A stretch of 64,000 nucleotides of DNA from positions 1 to 64,000 of the forward strand of contig CANMOU010000001.1 in assembly GCA_947499555.1 (NCBI GenBank). Direction: 5' to 3'. Below the pieces are notes generated by a model that was given only the letters and a program-made list of their open reading frames with translations, was not told the origin of the DNA and did not search any database. The translations under genes and the position numbers were made by a program. Below are positions 33,910 through 42,780 of the stretch, one piece after another (positions within the stretch are counted from its first letter, which is position 1; every line of letters starts with the position of its first letter). Origin of the DNA: an uncultured Roseovarius sp. (lineage in GTDB: Bacteria > Pseudomonadota > Alphaproteobacteria > Rhodobacterales > Rhodobacteraceae).

Positions 33910-33999
33910 TCCAATTTAGCCTTTGCGCCATTTTCTGGTGCAAAGGCCCTTCACAAGCCCAGATGGCGTTGCTATAGCGTCGCGCACCAATCACGATGT

Positions 34000-34086
34000 G
34001 CGGTCGTGGCGGAATTGGTAGACGCGCAGCGTTGAGGTCGCTGTGGGGTAACACCCGTGGAGGTTCGAGTCCTCTCGACCGCACCA
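34000..34086 (+). tRNA. tRNA-Leu (GAG)
   Basis: An 87-base gene with encoded CCA. The acceptor stem is GCGGTCG/CGACCGC, the D-loop holds GGCGGAATTGGTAGACGC, the anticodon is GAG, and the long class II variable arm and T-loop GTTCGAGTC are present. Confidence 0.95.
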
Positions 34087-34109
34087 TTTTCCCGAACAAA
34101 TTTCTGTTC

Positions 34110-34952
34110 TCAGCTTGCGTGGCCAATTTCTTTCAGCCGTTGCTGAAGAAACTCTCCTGCGGTTTGCGTGGCCAGTTGGACTTCGGGCCGGGGATGCATG
34201 AAGAGAGGCAGAGAGTAGCGGGCCTTGTTTTCCTGACGGGGCGGGTTAATGACGCGGTGAACGGTTGAGGGGTAATACCCATGGCTGGCCTGTTCGAGCA
34301 TGTCACCCGCATTGACATTGATGAACCCCGTGCCACAGGGAATGTCGTGCCAACCCCCGTCCACATCCTGCGCCTGCAGGCCGGGCTCAGAGCCAGTGAC
34401 CAGAAGCGTGATGAGGTTGATGTCACCATGCGCCGCGGCCCGAACCTCTCCGGGCTCAACATCATCGGGCAGGGGCGGGTAGTGCAGGACCCGTAACAGA
34501 TGATCCTGAGAGTCTTTGACCATTTCGGTGAAGGGCATCGAGAGTTTCGCGGCGACCTCTGGGGGCGTGACCTGATCAAGCCATCCCAAGAGGGTTTCAC
34601 CAAGCCCGATAAGGCTTGCATGAAAGGCACGCGTGACAGCGCCACATTCCGGAGGGACGACCCGCGACTGGTAGACATGAAAGAATTCCTTCAGGTCTTT
34701 TTGTGTGCGCCCCTTTGCGTTCTCGGATTTGTACCCGAAATATCCCGCCGGATCGTCGCCGGGCGTTGCGTCGTTGTGTTTGGCCTCGGATGAGAAATAA
34801 CGTGACCACACATCATACATGTCCGTGATCTCGGACATGTCGATATCGTGGTCCTTGATCACGGCAAACCCGGTGCCCCGCAAGGACCTGGCAAAAAGCT
34901 CTGGCGCGTCGGGGTCGTTGGGGTTGATGGCAAGAACTTCGAAATCGGACAT
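34110..34952 (-). CDS. 2-oxoglutarate/Fe(II)-dependent oxygenase, isopenicillin N synthase-like
   Basis: A 280-residue non-haem iron oxygenase. The N-terminal DIOX_N part (TGFAVIKDHDIDMSEITDMYDVW; KEFFHVYQS) precedes the jelly-roll core with AAHGDINLITLLV (His and Asp ligands), STVHRVINPP (second His) and ARYSLPLF (Arg binding the co-substrate). The substrate is not predictable. Members act on small metabolites or peptides. The start is MSDFEVLAINPND. A longer frame would overlap the divergent patatin gene. Confidence 0.87.
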   Translation of the reverse strand: MSDFEVLAINPNDPDAPELFARSLRGTGFAVIKDHDIDMSEITDMYDVWSRYFSSEAKHNDATPGDDPAGYFGYKSENAKGRTQKDLKEFFHVYQSRVVPPECGAVTRAFHASLIGLGETLLGWLDQVTPPEVAAKLSMPFTEMVKDSQDHLLRVLHYPPLPDDVEPGEVRAAAHGDINLITLLVTGSEPGLQAQDVDGGWHDIPCGTGFINVNAGDMLEQASHGYYPSTVHRVINPPRQENKARYSLPLFMHPRPEVQLATQTAGEFLQQRLKEIGHAS

Positions 34953-35105
34953 GCGCGGGACCTTTTTGGGAAATCTGACTGACTGTGACGATATCGGCAG
35001 GTTGGATCGGTTCAAGGCGAAATTGGCGCCAACCTCTGCGCCCCCGTTCAAATGGCCGAAAAACACTCTATGTTTAGGGCAGACCATAGCGGGAAAGACA
35101 GGCCA

Positions 35106-36227
35106 ATGTCGAAAGAGCACGGACGCAGTTCACGCCATGAAAAGGCGATCAACCTGGCGCTACAGGGCGGCGGCTCTCACGGGGCGTTCACCTGGGGTGT
35201 TCTGGACCGGATGTTCGAAGAGGACAGGCTTTGGATAGAAGGCATCAGCGGGACATCTGCCGGTGCAATGAACGCTGTTGTGGCCACCCAGGGCATGTAT
35301 GACGATGGCGCGCGCGGGGCGCAGGTGGCGCTTGAGGAATTCTGGAATGCGGTCAGCCGCGCGGGGCAACTTAGCCCGATCAAAAGAACACCTTGGGACG
35401 TCGCGTCTGGCTCTTGGTCGCTTGATGCCTCGCCGGGGTATCTGTGGATGGATCTGCTGTCGCGCATGGCATCGCCCTATGACCTGAATCCTCTTGATTA
35501 CAACCCGTTGCGCGACATTGTTGAGGATTTCATCGACTTCGAAAAAGTCGCTGGTTGCGATGACATGGGGCTCTATATCTCTGCCACGAATGTCGAGACC
35601 GGCCATGCGCGGATCTTTCACCGGCACGAGATCACTCTGGATGTTGTGATGGCATCGGCCTGTCTGCCGCATCTCTTTCGCGCCGTGGAAATTGATGGCG
35701 TGCCTTATTGGGATGGCGGATTTATGGGCAATCCGGTGCTCTTTCCTTTCATCGATCATTCGCCCAGCCCCGATATCCTGATTGTGCAGATCAATCCCTT
35801 GCGGCGTCCGGGCACCCCCAGACGCGCCCGCGATATCCAGAACAGGCTTAACGAGATTACCTTCAATGCCTCCATGTTGAGGGATGTGCGGACCATTGAC
35901 TTAATTGATGGGCTGATCGAGGACGGGCAGCTTTCCGAGCGTGAGTTTCGTCGGATCTACCTGCATATGATCGATGGTTGTGATGACATGCTGGCTCTTG
36001 ATGCGTCATCAAAACTGAATTCTGAGTGGGCGTTTCTGTGCCATTTGCGCGATATCGGTCGGGCCCATGCTGATCGCTGGCTCAAGGCGCATTTTGATCA
36101 GATCGAGGTCGAGTCCACGCTGAATCTCGATGCGCTTTTTGGTGATGTGGATGTGCTTTCCGCAAACAATGTTCTCGAGCTGGAACCACAAAGACAAGCG
36201 CGGGCAAAGCGCGGGAAAGGCGGGTGA
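35106..36227 (+). CDS. Patatin-like phospholipase
   Basis: A 373-residue acyl hydrolase with the patatin motifs: oxyanion loop NLALQGGGSHGAF, nucleophile elbow ISGTSAGAMNAV (GTSAG), and the catalytic Asp in YWDGGFMGNP (DGG). It probably cleaves phospholipid acyl chains in the cytoplasm. No signal peptide. ATG 35106 is used. Earlier ATGs at 35052 and 35070 lack ribosome sites and lie in the divergent promoter region with the oxygenase gene. Confidence 0.88.
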   Translation: MSKEHGRSSRHEKAINLALQGGGSHGAFTWGVLDRMFEEDRLWIEGISGTSAGAMNAVVATQGMYDDGARGAQVALEEFWNAVSRAGQLSPIKRTPWDVASGSWSLDASPGYLWMDLLSRMASPYDLNPLDYNPLRDIVEDFIDFEKVAGCDDMGLYISATNVETGHARIFHRHEITLDVVMASACLPHLFRAVEIDGVPYWDGGFMGNPVLFPFIDHSPSPDILIVQINPLRRPGTPRRARDIQNRLNEITFNASMLRDVRTIDLIDGLIEDGQLSEREFRRIYLHMIDGCDDMLALDASSKLNSEWAFLCHLRDIGRAHADRWLKAHFDQIEVESTLNLDALFGDVDVLSANNVLELEPQRQARAKRGKGG

Positions 36228-36270
36228 TCAGCGGATAGGCCGGTTACAGAGACGACCAGGAACGAAAAAA

Positions 36271-36292
36271 CCCCCGGACGGCCGTCCGGGGG
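36271..36292. terminator. Bidirectional terminator between patatin and OMP genes
   Basis: CCCCCGGACG pairs with CGTCCGGGGG around GC, flanked by A6 on the left and TTTTCTT on the right, so it works for both converging genes. Confidence 0.88.
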
Positions 36293-36316
36293 TTTTCTTA
36301 TTGGATCAAGTCGCGC

Positions 36317-36904
36317 TTAGAAGCGGAACGTGCCACGCACCTGGAATGTGGTTGCGTCTACGTCGATCCCTGTCGAGTTGAAGTTGTCGAACTCGTGGTA
36401 CAGCACTTCGCCACCCAGCGAGAATTGCTGCGTCAGCAGGTGCTCGTAGCCCGCGCCGACGAAGTAGCCGTCATCGTTGCTCAGCACATCCGTGTCAGCA
36501 TTGGCGTAACCGGCGGTTGCGTAAAGCAGGCCGTTGCCGATCTTGTAGCCGCCGCGCAGTTTGGCACGGAAGACATTCTCAACCGTTGCGGCACCGCCGA
36601 GGTTGATGTCCGCGAAGTCGTAGTCAAGACCACCACCGACAACCCAGTTGCCGAGATCATAGTCATAGCCGGCGACGATACCGCCGATAAAGTCGTCGCC
36701 ATCAACACCTGCGGTATTGGTGTCAACATTTGCGTAGCCGAGCTGACCACCGACATAGAAGCCGGTCCAGTTTGGCGTGGCAGGCGCCACAGGTGCTGCG
36801 GGTGCCAGAGTTGGTTCAGCAGCAGGTTCAGTTACGTTGCCTGCAAACGCCGCGCTCGAGGCAAATGCCAGAGCCGCTGCGAGGGGAATTGATTTGTAAT
36901 TCAT
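36317..36904 (-). CDS. Outer-membrane beta-barrel protein
   Basis: A 195-residue porin-family protein of the small Omp25/OmpA-like barrel group. The signal peptide (IPLAAALAFASSAAFAG) is followed by a Pro/Ala linker (AAPVAPATP) and eight amphipathic strands (WTGFYVGGQLGYAN, GGIVAGYDYDLGNWVVGGGL, KLRGGYKIGNGLLYATAGYA), with a C-terminal Phe (FQVRGTFRF) as needed for BAM recognition. AAAGGA precedes the start. The 5' UTR contains a strong hairpin (36927-36946). Confidence 0.9.
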   Translation of the reverse strand: MNYKSIPLAAALAFASSAAFAGNVTEPAAEPTLAPAAPVAPATPNWTGFYVGGQLGYANVDTNTAGVDGDDFIGGIVAGYDYDLGNWVVGGGLDYDFADINLGGAATVENVFRAKLRGGYKIGNGLLYATAGYANADTDVLSNDDGYFVGAGYEHLLTQQFSLGGEVLYHEFDNFNSTGIDVDATTFQVRGTFRF

Positions 36905-36926
36905 AAGTTATGTCCTTTGCTCACGT

Positions 36927-36946
36927 CCGCCCCGTGTCCGGGGCGG
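36927..36946 (-). promoter_or_regulatory. 5' UTR hairpin of the OMP gene
   Basis: CCGCCCCG pairs perfectly with CGGGGCGG around a four-base loop, 22 bases before the start codon of the outer-membrane protein and just 5' of its AAAGGA site. Such stems stabilise OMP mRNAs or control access of ribosomes and sRNAs. The role here is inferred. Confidence 0.5.
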
Positions 36947-37113
36947 TCTCACTACTCGTGATACGCGGCATATAGGCACCCGGATCAGAGTTTGAAGCAT
37001 CAGATTCAAAATCTCCCAAATTCGTGATAATCCGCCTAGTATCGGCGCTAAAATGCCGAAATTAAAAAACTTTCCTGTCATGAAGAAAGCCCTGGATGGG
37101 CGTGGGGATACGA

Positions 37114-38340
37114 ATGCAAAGCTACCGAAACTCACAAGACGCGCCGCCCATCATGCAGGGCACTCCGCCGCCACCTGAGTGGCGTCTGCCGATAATCGAC
37201 TGGGATCGTCCACCATGGAATCGCTGGGCTTTCCAGCATGTGCGAGAGTTTCTGCCAACGGCCGCCGTGCCTTGTGCCGTGTCACCTTCGCATTTGGAGA
37301 ATGCGCTGCAGGCGATTGAAGATATCCGCTTTGACGCCTCCTATGGCGGCAGCACGATTTCTGAATGGCTCGATTATGACTATACAGATGGCTTTCTGGT
37401 GATGCTGGATGGCAAGGTTTTGCATGAAAGCTACTGGAACGGAATGACGCCAACCACGGTGCACCTGGCGCAATCCGTTTCAAAATCCGTCACGTCAACG
37501 GCAGCAGCAAGTCTTATTGCAGAGGGCTTGCTGGATCCGTTGGCACCGGTGACCGATCCATTGCCTGAGCTGTCTAAGACAGCCTGGGCCGGCGCGACCT
37601 TGCAACAGGTCATGGACATGACGTCTGGCGTGCGTTTCGACGAATCTGATTACGCCAATCGCGCCAGCGACATCGGAAAAATGGATGTCGCGGCGAATTG
37701 GAAACCCGTACCGGAGGGCTATGAGGATGAGCAATGGCCGGCCTGCATTCATGACCATATACTTTCGCTGACCAAACGTGAGGCCCCGCATGGGGCGCGT
37801 TTCGAGTATCGATCCATTGAAACAGACGTGCTGGCCCACGCGATGGAACGTGTCACCGGGCAGCGTTTGCCGCAGATCGTGTCAGAGAGACTGTGGCAGC
37901 CTTTGGGGGCCGAGACCGAGGCCTGTTTCACAGTGGATGCGTCAGGCTATGCATTGTCCTGCGGGGGCTTTAACGCCAGTCTGCGGGATTTCGCGCGACT
38001 TGGCCAAGCCTATCTCGACGATGGCCGGGTCGGCGACCGGCAGGTTATTCCGAAGCTCTGGGTCGATGATGTCCGGCGCGGTGATCATGGGCTTTTCAAC
38101 GATGTTGGTCGAGAGGCTTTGCCAAACGGGCGGTACAGAAACCAGTTCTGGATCGAAGACGCAGACCGTGATGGTCATCTGAGTCTCGGGGTCTTTGGGC
38201 AGTTCATCTATGTCTCGCCAGAGCGGGGCATGGTCTTTGTCAAACTCTCGACCTGGCCGGATTTTCTTGATGTTGATCGCAAGAGAAACTTCCTTGCCGC
38301 TTGCCATGCCATCGCCCGTGAATTCGGGCGTGATGTTTAA
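37114..38340 (+). CDS. Serine hydrolase of the beta-lactamase / penicillin-binding class C family
   Basis: A 408-residue protein with the class C serine motifs: SVSK (Ser121 and Lys124, the SxxK pair), YRSIETD as the YxN-type motif, and a C-terminal GVFGQFIYVSPERGMVFVKLS in place of KTG. Family members include esterases and amidases, and 6-aminohexanoate-dimer hydrolase-like enzymes share this layout. No signal peptide, so likely cytoplasmic. ATG 37114 has GGGGA at 5 bases. The ATG at 37096 has none. Confidence 0.85.
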   Translation: MQSYRNSQDAPPIMQGTPPPPEWRLPIIDWDRPPWNRWAFQHVREFLPTAAVPCAVSPSHLENALQAIEDIRFDASYGGSTISEWLDYDYTDGFLVMLDGKVLHESYWNGMTPTTVHLAQSVSKSVTSTAAASLIAEGLLDPLAPVTDPLPELSKTAWAGATLQQVMDMTSGVRFDESDYANRASDIGKMDVAANWKPVPEGYEDEQWPACIHDHILSLTKREAPHGARFEYRSIETDVLAHAMERVTGQRLPQIVSERLWQPLGAETEACFTVDASGYALSCGGFNASLRDFARLGQAYLDDGRVGDRQVIPKLWVDDVRRGDHGLFNDVGREALPNGRYRNQFWIEDADRDGHLSLGVFGQFIYVSPERGMVFVKLSTWPDFLDVDRKRNFLAACHAIAREFGRDV

Positions 38341-38348
38341 CGGCTCAC

Positions 38349-39848
38349 TCAGGCGCGGACGGTCTTGATCAGGCTGGCCAGCTTCAGCCGCTGGATCTTG
38401 CCGGACGGGCCTTTGGGCAATTCATCAAGGAAATGCACCACATCCGGTGTCTTGAACGGGCCAAGCCGTTCCTGGCAAAGCGAGATGAGGGCCGCAGAAG
38501 TCAGCCCGGAGCCGGATCTCACGCGCACGGCGGCCTCGATGGTTTCGCCGTAGCGGCTGCAGGCGCGGGCAAAGGCGGCGGCCTCTACCACGTCGGGATG
38601 GGTGTAGAGCGCCTCATCCACTTCGCGCGGGGCGATGTTTTCTCCACCCTTGATGATCAGCTCTTTCAGGCGTCCTGTCACATACACATAGCCTTCGGGG
38701 TCCATCCTCGCGAGATCGCCTGTGCGCAGCCAGTCGTTGCGAAACGTATCTGCCGTGGCGTCGGGGTTTTTCAGGTATTCCACCATGATATTTGGGCCAC
38801 GGACAACGATCTCCCCCTCAGTCCCCGGCGGGACCGGGGTGCCGGTTGTGTCGTGGATGGCCACTTCGCACCCAAATGCGACGCCCGGAGACCCGATCTT
38901 GCGTGTCCCAGGGGGCAGGGGATTTGACAGGATTTGTGCCGCTGTCTCGGTCAGCCCCATCGTTTCGATTATGGGGATGTCAAAGCGGGTCTCGAACGAC
39001 GATTGCGTCTCGACCGCCAGTGCCGATGACGCAGACCGGCCGAAGCGGATGCGCGCCCGACACTCTGGCGCGGGCTGAGCCTCGCCATGCAGGAGATGAG
39101 AAATGATCGTCGGCACGACCGAGAACCAGGTGATCTGGGCCCGGTCGGACTGCGCCCAGAAATTCGAGGCAGAGAACTTTGGCACAAGTGCAAAGGATCC
39201 CCCAGAAACTAGGCTGCCCATCACCGTCACGCAAAGCCCGTTGATGTGATAGGCGGGCAGCACGCAGAAGCCACGATCCTCTGGGCCCAGGTTATGTGCG
39301 ATGGCTGTCGTCCACCCGCCGGCCAAAAGGCTTGCGTGACTGTGCACAACCCCCTTGGGACGCCCAGTTGTGCCCGAGGTGTACATGAGTAGCGCGTCAT
39401 CATCCGGGCGCAGCTTGTGCAGTGTCGCGGCGGCGTTTTCGTCGAGCGAAAGTGCCTTGATGCCAGTCACATTGGCCATGTCGAAAAGCGAGGCGCAGTC
39501 GGGATGCACATACCCAAAACGCGCCTCGGAATGTTCAAGCGCGAATGCGATGGCATCGCGCCCCGCGGCCAGGTTGATCATCGTCGCGCGGAAGCCGCCG
39601 TAGAGCGCCCCGAAAAAGGCCGTAAGGCTTTCAAGGCTGTTGGGTGCAAGGACCACAACGCTTTCGCCTTTCTTGCATCCAAGCGAGGTCAGATGAGTCG
39701 CAAAACCCTGCGCCTGATTGCGCAGTTTTTCCCAGCCGAGCTGTTCTCCGGTGTCGGGGAGCACAATGGCGATGTCCGGGGATCCTGCACGCGTATCCAG
39801 CCAATCGCGCACCGTGCCGCCGGGAGGTTCTGTGCGCGAAAGTTTCAT
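38349..39848 (-). CDS. AMP-forming acyl-CoA synthetase
   Basis: A 499-residue ANL-superfamily ligase. Motifs: LMYTSGTTGRPKGVVHSH (P-loop), a GLTETAAQ aromatic-pocket motif, WLRTGDLARMDPEGYVYVTGRLKELIIKGGENI and the C-terminal catalytic Lys in PKGPSGKIQRLKL. It activates a carboxylate to its CoA thioester. It overlaps the next gene upstream (acylating aldehyde dehydrogenase) by four bases and lies in the Tct-transporter operon, so ligase plus dehydrogenase would turn an imported acid into an aldehyde. This is the logic of the SauT/SauS sulfoacetate route, but the substrate is not proven. Confidence 0.88.
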   Translation of the reverse strand: MKLSRTEPPGGTVRDWLDTRAGSPDIAIVLPDTGEQLGWEKLRNQAQGFATHLTSLGCKKGESVVVLAPNSLESLTAFFGALYGGFRATMINLAAGRDAIAFALEHSEARFGYVHPDCASLFDMANVTGIKALSLDENAAATLHKLRPDDDALLMYTSGTTGRPKGVVHSHASLLAGGWTTAIAHNLGPEDRGFCVLPAYHINGLCVTVMGSLVSGGSFALVPKFSASNFWAQSDRAQITWFSVVPTIISHLLHGEAQPAPECRARIRFGRSASSALAVETQSSFETRFDIPIIETMGLTETAAQILSNPLPPGTRKIGSPGVAFGCEVAIHDTTGTPVPPGTEGEIVVRGPNIMVEYLKNPDATADTFRNDWLRTGDLARMDPEGYVYVTGRLKELIIKGGENIAPREVDEALYTHPDVVEAAAFARACSRYGETIEAAVRVRSGSGLTSAALISLCQERLGPFKTPDVVHFLDELPKGPSGKIQRLKLASLIKTVRA

Positions 39849-41248
39849 CGGCCTGCCTGGTCCCAGTAGCCTGTGAATATGTCATCGAGCGTTGGCTCAC
39901 GCGCGGGAATCTCACGCACGATCTTGGTGGATTGCATAAAGTGCTTCCAATGCACGTTCTCGTCCACGGCGTTGCCGCCCCAGGCCCCGCAGCCCATGGA
40001 CAGCGAAAAGGGCATGCCATTGGTAAAGGCCCCGCCGGTGGCAAAGGTATGCGCCTGGTTGACGATGACGCGGCTGGTGGGGATGGCGCGCGCCAGTGTC
40101 AGCGCCCGGTCATCCCTGGCCGAATGCAGGCCGACGGAATGGCCCGCCCCTTGGTGCAGCTGAATCTTGCGGGTGGTTTCGACCGCCTCGTCAAAATCGC
40201 GCGCCCGGTAGAGGGCAAGAACCCGGCTCAGCTTTTCGCCGCTGAGCGGATGATCGGGGCCAATGCCCGAGGTTGGCACGGCGATGTATTCTGTGCCTTC
40301 GGGCACCTGACCCGCCAGCCCAAGAGCTTCGATCATGGGCTGCGCATCCCGGGCGATGACAGCGCGGTTCAGATGGCCGTCGGGCCAAAGCCGTGCGACG
40401 ACACCCGCTTCATCCTCAACCACGGCGCCTCCGGCTTTTGCCATGGCCGCGACAAAGTCTGCATAGACGGCATCAACGACCACAACCGCGTTTTCAGACG
40501 AACAGGATGTGGCATTGTCAAAAGTCTTGGACGCGCGGATTTTCTCGGCTGCGGCCTCAAGATCGGCGGTTTCATCGACGATCACAGTCACATTGCCTGC
40601 GCCCACCGCCACAGCAGGCGTACCGCAGGTCTGCGCGCGCACGACATTGTTCTGACTGCCCGTGGCGACAACCTTGTCGCAGGTTTCCATTAGGCGCTGG
40701 GTTTTTTCCTTTGACCCCGGAGCCGGAATCATCTGCACCAGATCAGGATCTTCACCAATCTTGGCGAATTCCGCGTGAATGTAGCCCAGCAGTGTTTCGC
40801 AAGAGGCGACGCCTTTGGGTGAGGGAGCCACAACGATGGCATTTCCGCATTTCAGAGCATTGATGATATTGTTGGCCGGTGTGGCCGCAGGATTGGTCGA
40901 GGGCACGATCGCGCCGATGACACCCATGGCGCGCGCCAGTTCCGTAATGCCGTCTTCAGCATCATCCCGGATCACGCCAAAGGTTTTCACATCTTTGATG
41001 TCACGCATAAGACCCAAGGTCTTGCGGTGGTTCTTGGTGATCTTGTCGGGCACATTGCCCAGCCCGGTTGTCTCAACCGCCAGCTCCGCCAAGGTTTTGT
41101 TGCGCGTTGGTTCCATGATCGCCCAGGCAGCGGCCTGTGCCGCGCGGTCATACCGCTCTTGGCTGCCTTCGACCTCATACCGTGCCTGCGCGGCGCGCGC
41201 GCGGGCGATGATCGCGTCAAGCTCGGCTATCGGGTCAGGGGCGTTCAT
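39845..41248 (-). CDS. CoA-acylating aldehyde dehydrogenase (sulfoacetaldehyde/acetaldehyde dehydrogenase-like)
   Basis: A 467-residue dehydrogenase of the acylating (EutE/AdhE/SauS) group. NAD-binding part: VIGAIVPSTNPAATPANNII and VVAPSPKGVASC. The catalytic Cys lies in FDNATSCSSENAVVV, and the ending GCGAWGGNAVDENVHWKHF is typical of the sulfoacetaldehyde-type enzymes. It interconverts an acyl-CoA and its aldehyde with NAD(P)H. The ATG at 41248 is used. The longer frame into the TctC gene is discarded. Gene context with a CoA ligase and a carboxylate importer supports reduction of an imported acid. Confidence 0.86.
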   Translation of the reverse strand: MNAPDPIAELDAIIARARAAQARYEVEGSQERYDRAAQAAAWAIMEPTRNKTLAELAVETTGLGNVPDKITKNHRKTLGLMRDIKDVKTFGVIRDDAEDGITELARAMGVIGAIVPSTNPAATPANNIINALKCGNAIVVAPSPKGVASCETLLGYIHAEFAKIGEDPDLVQMIPAPGSKEKTQRLMETCDKVVATGSQNNVVRAQTCGTPAVAVGAGNVTVIVDETADLEAAAEKIRASKTFDNATSCSSENAVVVVDAVYADFVAAMAKAGGAVVEDEAGVVARLWPDGHLNRAVIARDAQPMIEALGLAGQVPEGTEYIAVPTSGIGPDHPLSGEKLSRVLALYRARDFDEAVETTRKIQLHQGAGHSVGLHSARDDRALTLARAIPTSRVIVNQAHTFATGGAFTNGMPFSLSMGCGAWGGNAVDENVHWKHFMQSTKIVREIPAREPTLDDIFTGYWDQAGR

Positions 41249-41307
41249 CAAGATCAGGTCCGTTCGGCTTTGGGCAGGGTGGGTCGGAAACCCACCCTGC
41301 GATTGGT

Positions 41308-42276
41308 TCAGAGGCCGGCGAGCAGCTCTTTGAGTGTTTCTTCGCGCGCCTTCCACATCTCAAGCACCTCGTCGCGGGTCATGATATGCATCGGGCTGCC
41401 GCCTGCTTTCATGCGCTTGGCGACACGTTCGTTTTCGAACATCGCAGGCACGGTTTCGGCCAGTTTGTCGATGATGCCTTGCGGGGTGCCTTTGGGCACC
41501 ATCACACCACGGAAGTTCACGCTGGCATTGTCGATCTCGTAGCCTTGCTCTTTCATCGTCGGCACGTCGGGCAGGAATTCGTTGCGTTCGAGATCAAAGA
41601 CACCAAGGATTTTGACATTGCCCGCTTCCTGCGCGCGGAATGCATCAGACAGGTTGTTCACCCCGCCCAGCACTTCGCCGGCAATCACCGCTTTCATCGC
41701 GCCTGCACCACCTTTGTTGTTGGGGATATAGGCCAGTTTCACGCCTGCAGCCTTCTCAAGCTGAAGGGCGGCGATGTGGTGGCCCACGAAGAGGCCGGCA
41801 CCGGAAAAGGTGAGTTTGCCGGGATTTTCCTTGGCGTAATTCACCACGTCTTCCATGGAATTGAATTCGCTGTCAGCGGCGACGACAAATACCGCCGGAT
41901 CCGCGCCCCAGTTGGCGATGGGTTCAAAGTTCTCGGTAGAGTACTCAACACCGCCCTCGATCGATTGGGCGATGAAATGCGGCACATTGTAGGCGGCCAG
42001 CGTGTAGCCATCCGCATCGGCCTGTGTGGCAAACCAGTTCCAGCCAACGCGCCCACCGGCGCCGGGTTTATTGATGATGGCGATGGGCATGCCAAGCGCA
42101 TCCTCGTTGCCTGCTGTCATTGTCACGATCCGCGCCTGAAAGTCTGTCGCGCCGCCCGCGCCGTAGCTGACCATCAGCATGACGGGTCGCTCGGGATAGC
42201 TTGCGTGACCATCGGCAAACGCGCCGCCGGTCAATGTCATCAGGGCAATGGATGCCGCTGCGAGTAGTTTCTTCAT
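41308..42276 (-). CDS. tctC: Tripartite tricarboxylate transporter, periplasmic binding protein
   Basis: A 322-residue Bug/TctC protein. The signal peptide (MKKLLAAASIALMTLTGGAFA) precedes the two-lobed binding fold with YPERPVMLMVSYGAGGATD, NKPGAGGRVGWNWFATQ, and LPDVPTMKEQGYEI. It captures an organic acid in the periplasm for the TctAB permease encoded downstream of its promoter region. First gene of the strand-minus group after TctA and TctB. Confidence 0.93.
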   Translation of the reverse strand: MKKLLAAASIALMTLTGGAFADGHASYPERPVMLMVSYGAGGATDFQARIVTMTAGNEDALGMPIAIINKPGAGGRVGWNWFATQADADGYTLAAYNVPHFIAQSIEGGVEYSTENFEPIANWGADPAVFVVAADSEFNSMEDVVNYAKENPGKLTFSGAGLFVGHHIAALQLEKAAGVKLAYIPNNKGGAGAMKAVIAGEVLGGVNNLSDAFRAQEAGNVKILGVFDLERNEFLPDVPTMKEQGYEIDNASVNFRGVMVPKGTPQGIIDKLAETVPAMFENERVAKRMKAGGSPMHIMTRDEVLEMWKAREETLKELLAGL

Positions 42277-42315
42277 GGTAGTTCCTCCCTTTGGATTGAT
42301 CTGCCGCTTTGCGGT

Positions 42316-42780
42316 TCAGAATAAGATTTCTTTTGGCGTGAAAACGTTGAGAAGCAGGGCGAAAAGCCCATACATGACCACCAGGAAACCGGCGGTGATG
42401 ATCGCTCTTTTGATCCATGTGCGCAGCTCTGAATGGGGTGCGGGATCATAAAGCGTGAGCAGGATGAAGAAGGCGATGGTCGACGCGGTGTAAAATCCCA
42501 AGGCCTTCGCGGCCCAGAAGACGTAGATCAGCGCCACGATGAACCCGGGCAAGATATTGATCATCGCCTCGCGGCTAAGTCCGTTGCCCACCTTGGTGCG
42601 CCCCAGAACAGCCTTACCAAAGGTCCAGAGCGCCAGAACCACGAACACGGTTGAGATCAGGCGCGGGAACAAAAACGCATCTGCTGGTTTCTGCGTGTAG
42701 CTGATATAGGCCACAGCGACACCAACGGCGGCAACAAGCCCGCTGGCGATGATGTGCTGAGAGCGCGGCAGATCGGTCAT
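42316..42780 (-). CDS. tctB: Tripartite tricarboxylate transporter, small membrane subunit
   Basis: A 154-residue protein with four membrane spans (IIASGLVAAVGVAVAYIS; RLISTVFVVLALWTFG; ILPGFIVALIYVFWAAKAL and STIAFFILLTLY, then AIITAGFLVVMYGLFALLL) in the usual TctB arrangement. It overlaps the tctA stop by four bases. Confidence 0.9.
   Translation of the reverse strand: MTDLPRSQHIIASGLVAAVGVAVAYISYTQKPADAFLFPRLISTVFVVLALWTFGKAVLGRTKVGNGLSREAMINILPGFIVALIYVFWAAKALGFYTASTIAFFILLTLYDPAPHSELRTWIKRAIITAGFLVVMYGLFALLLNVFTPKEILF

Noticed and set aside
38349-42276. Naming the ligase and dehydrogenase sauT and sauS outright
   Set aside because: The pattern fits sulfoacetate use, but no sulfonate-specific residue or gene such as xsc is in the window, so symbols were withheld.
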